This document shows, in pieces, positions 30,777-32,119 of a DNA stretch of 32,119 bases. The translations under genes and the position numbers were made by a program. The stretch is from a virus. How positions within the stretch are numbered: the stretch's first letter is position 1; every line of letters begins with the position of its first letter. The notes under the pieces are model-generated. The model did no database searches, was not told the origin of the DNA, and saw only the letters and a list, made by a program, of their open reading frames with translations. The stretch covers positions 1 to 32,119 of the IMG/VR virus record IMGVR_UViG_3300050015_000512. One strand, 5' to 3'.

Positions 30777-31470
30777 GTTCGATTCCTAAATTCATGAGTT
30801 CGAGAATACGGCGTCCCACCAGCGAGAGGCGTACCGCCTGTACGACGGAGGCAATCTTCGCATTCACCTGATCGATAGCCATATTTTCCCGCATGAATTG
30901 TATGTGCCGGTCTTGGGTTTCCGACACTTTGCGCCGTTGCTCAATCCAGGGTAGTGATCCGTCACGCGCCTTCATTTTCGCCGTACCGTCAGCAATCACA
31001 TCACCCATCGCGTCATGCAACGTCACGGCTTCATCCGCGCGCCCATCAAGTAGCGCTTTGCCGAGTTGTCGGTGCAGTTTAGTGAGATCTTTCCATGCCG
31101 TTGCCGACTCGCCCGCCTGTTGTTCCGCGAGTATTTGGGAGATATTGGCATCACAGAGCGCGAGGAGGCGGTCACAGTTGGTAAGTTCTGGATCGTCAAG
31201 ATAGCGTTGCATTTCTGCCGCAATGTCAGGCGCGGCTTCAAGCCAGGGGTGCAGGAAACTCTCACGAATCGCTAATTGATCTTCACGGGGGATGATCGCT
31301 TTGATATTTGGCCCATCGGGGCAGAGCGGGCGATTCTCAGGAAAGGCGTTATCTCTGTTCCCGCCGTGTCGCGCGCAACGTGTACTGCCGATCTCGGCAT
31401 ACCGATTACAGCTATTGCCGTTCGTATACTCGTAACTACAGAGTAACCGTCCCACTTCTTTCTTTTCCAT
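30664..31470 (-). CDS. Zinc-finger-containing terminase small subunit candidate
   Basis: 268 aa from ATG 31470, 4 bases after the upstream stop; a TTG 33 bases earlier overlaps that gene. The N-terminus carries LLCSYEYTNGNSCNRYAEIGSTRCARHGG, a C..C..C..H arrangement likely to bind zinc and possibly DNA. The rest is strongly helical and charged: PREDQLAIRESFLHPWLEAAPDIAAEMQRYLDDPELTNCDRLLALCDANISQILAEQQ, TAWKDLTKLHRQLGKALLDGRADEAVTLHDAMGDVIADG, IEQRRKVSETQDRHIQFMRENMAID. I do not recognise a named family, but the position directly before and overlapping the large terminase, with a DNA-binding-type N-terminus and oligomerising helices, is that of a small terminase. It would recognise the packaging site. 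Confidence 0.62.
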   Translation of the reverse strand: MEKKEVGRLLCSYEYTNGNSCNRYAEIGSTRCARHGGNRDNAFPENRPLCPDGPNIKAIIPREDQLAIRESFLHPWLEAAPDIAAEMQRYLDDPELTNCDRLLALCDANISQILAEQQAGESATAWKDLTKLHRQLGKALLDGRADEAVTLHDAMGDVIADGTAKMKARDGSLPWIEQRRKVSETQDRHIQFMRENMAIDQVNAKIASVVQAVRLSLVGRRILELMNLGIEHAQRAEHTAIELCADIGMRLRHNVGSSHQHGADGREE

Positions 31471-31474
31471 GACA

Positions 31475-31672
31475 TCAACCGATCTGTTTTTCGAGGAATT
31501 CAATGCCCGCTAAGGCATGCATCAATCCGTCCGCGTAATGCGCACAGTGCAAGCACCGGGTGTTGTCGCGTTGCCGACAGTCGTCACATTGCCCCGCATC
31601 CCGTTTCTCGGCATTCTCTTCCCGCATAATGTGGGCAATCGCCGTATACGCAGTCGGATCGTGTCGCGGCAT
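31475..31672 (-). CDS. 65-aa Cys-rich zinc-ribbon-type protein
   Basis: ATG at 31672 with GGAG 8 bases upstream, ending 5 bases before the putative small terminase start. The sequence has DAGQCDDCRQRDNTRCLHCAHYADGLMH: two CxxC pairs about 9 residues apart, the spacing of a zinc ribbon or small zinc finger. The remainder is helical (PTAYTAIAHIMREENAEKR; LAGIEFLEKQIG). It is the first gene behind the promoter/attenuator region, so it leads the packaging-head operon. Possible roles are a small DNA- or protein-binding regulator of late genes or packaging; no family can be named. Confidence 0.62.
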   Translation of the reverse strand: MPRHDPTAYTAIAHIMREENAEKRDAGQCDDCRQRDNTRCLHCAHYADGLMHALAGIEFLEKQIG

Positions 31673-31697
31673 ATGACATCTCCATCAGCGGGATACC

Positions 31698-31736
31698 AAA
31701 AAAGTAGCCGGTTGCGTGTACAAATCCGCAACCGGC
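31698..31736 (-). terminator. Hairpin/U-tract terminator or attenuator in operon leader
   Basis: On the minus strand GCCGGTTGCG (31736-31727) pairs perfectly with CGCAACCGGC (31716-31707), loop 10 bases, then TAC and six Ts (31703-31698). It lies after a predicted promoter (31808-31836) and before the first gene (31672), so it can attenuate the late operon, or it may end the upstream methyltransferase transcript. Confidence 0.78.
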
Positions 31737-31807
31737 CTATGAGAAGGGGTCACCAATGAGACGGGAACAAAAGGGAGGTAATACCTTTGGATACCGTCGG
31801 CAACTTA

Positions 31808-31836
31808 CAATTACCATATCCGCAACCGTTTGTCAA
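31808..31836 (-). promoter_or_regulatory. Predicted promoter of packaging/head operon
   Basis: A perfect -35 TTGACA (minus strand 31836-31831), 17-base spacer, then TAATTG (31813-31808) as a weaker -10. An 11-bp sequence in the spacer (CGGTTGCGGAT, 31828-31818) recurs in the terminator hairpin ahead (31734-31724). The region upstream, to the methyltransferase stop at 31877, is AT-rich as expected for a promoter. Confidence 0.58.
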
Positions 31837-31876
31837 GCATTTTTCTATTAAAGTGCGAAAATATTTTTATGACATA

Positions 31877-32119
31877 TCAGAGCGCAAGGCGCGTCTGGCA
31901 TTGTGCGTCACGAATCCTTTTTTCGGCTATGGCTAAATATTCTTCACTGCAATCTATATAAATACTCTTTCTATCAAGCAGAGCGGCCATCTTCGCTGTC
32001 GTACCACTTCCTCCAAAGCAATCCAATACAACATCGCCGGGGTTGCTCCATGACAGGATGTGGTCGCGGCGAGGGCTTCGGGAAATACCGCGGGATGGTC
32101 TACGTTGTCGGATGAGTCA
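31877..32119 (-). pseudogene. 3' end of DNA methyltransferase (N6/N4), apparent frameshift
   Basis: Minus-strand coding of the N6_N4_Mtase family, 5' part outside the window. Reading from the edge, one frame gives DSSDNVDHPAVFPEALA, and a second gives DHILSWSNPGDVVLDCFGGSGTTAKMAALLDRKSIYIDCSEEYLAIAEKRI to the stop at 31877-31879. The two join only if one base is missing near 32066-32072 (GCCCTCGCCGCGAC reads correctly as GCCCTCGCC-CGC-GAC). HP.VFPE.L....L and LDxFxGSGTT are the SAM-binding motif I block that follows the catalytic motif in beta-type enzymes. Two reading-frame halves of one domain show either a true disabling mutation or a base error. Identity as a methyltransferase is secure; the type (N6 or N4) is not. 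Confidence 0.8.

Noticed and set aside
31759-31854. 31-codon plus-strand frame opposite the operon leader, with an AAGGGG SD-like site
   Set aside because: Very short, crosses the predicted minus-strand promoter, no promoter of its own found and no recognisable composition.

Overview
The window is a block of tailed-phage (or prophage) virion and lysis genes. Almost every gene lies on the minus strand, so the transcriptional order runs from the right end to the left end. No sequence here fixes the host. Translation starts follow bacterial Shine-Dalgarno rules (AAGGAG-type sites in front of most genes), so the host is a bacterium, but its phylum cannot be read from this window. There are a tape measure protein, a frameshifted tail-assembly chaperone and a tail tube candidate, but no sheath or contractile baseplate gene, which fits a long non-contractile (siphovirus-like) tail.

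Region by region, in transcription order. 32119-31877: 3' end of a DNA methyltransferase, apparently frameshifted. 31876-31673: promoter plus a hairpin/U-tract attenuator. 31672-29151: a small Cys-rich protein, a probable small terminase subunit and the large terminase. 29132-25239: DUF935-type portal, a small protein resembling a piece of the large terminase, a Mu F/SPP1 gp7-like head protein and an unrecognised coiled-coil protein. 25081-20036: Mu I-like protease with a nested scaffold, two paralogous decoration-type proteins and a lambda E-like major capsid protein. 20035-19610: an interruption with a plus-strand mini-gene that has its own promoter, SD and terminator (moron-like). 19609-16170: head-tail adaptor, stopper, two glycosyltransferases flanking a neck-type protein, and a tail terminator candidate. 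16148-10905: major tail protein, an intrinsic terminator, the G/G-T tail chaperone pair with a programmed -1 frameshift, and the tape measure.

10904-10070 is an 835-base non-coding stretch. It holds a terminator, four iteron-like repeats, dyads and a minus-strand promoter, and so starts a second late unit: a 1109-aa repeat-rich surface protein, a 1031-aa tail-tip candidate, a lysis cassette (tail-anchored coiled coil, DUF1003-like membrane protein, 34-aa membrane mini-protein, GH25 muramidase), a 49-aa mini-protein, and two tail fibre or lectin-type proteins that run off the left end.

How it works together: terminase and portal package DNA into a prohead built from capsid protein, scaffold and protease. 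Decoration proteins and tail fibres carry Ig/lectin-like adhesive modules, one of which seems shared between capsid decoration and tail tip. Two glycosyltransferases could modify virion or host surface glycans. The lysis cassette releases progeny. The least ordinary features are the plus-strand mini-gene in the head operon, the shared adhesive module, the terminase-like fragment gene, the embedded glycosyltransferases, the DUF1003 protein in the lysis cassette, and the repeat-bearing control region near 10.2 kb.
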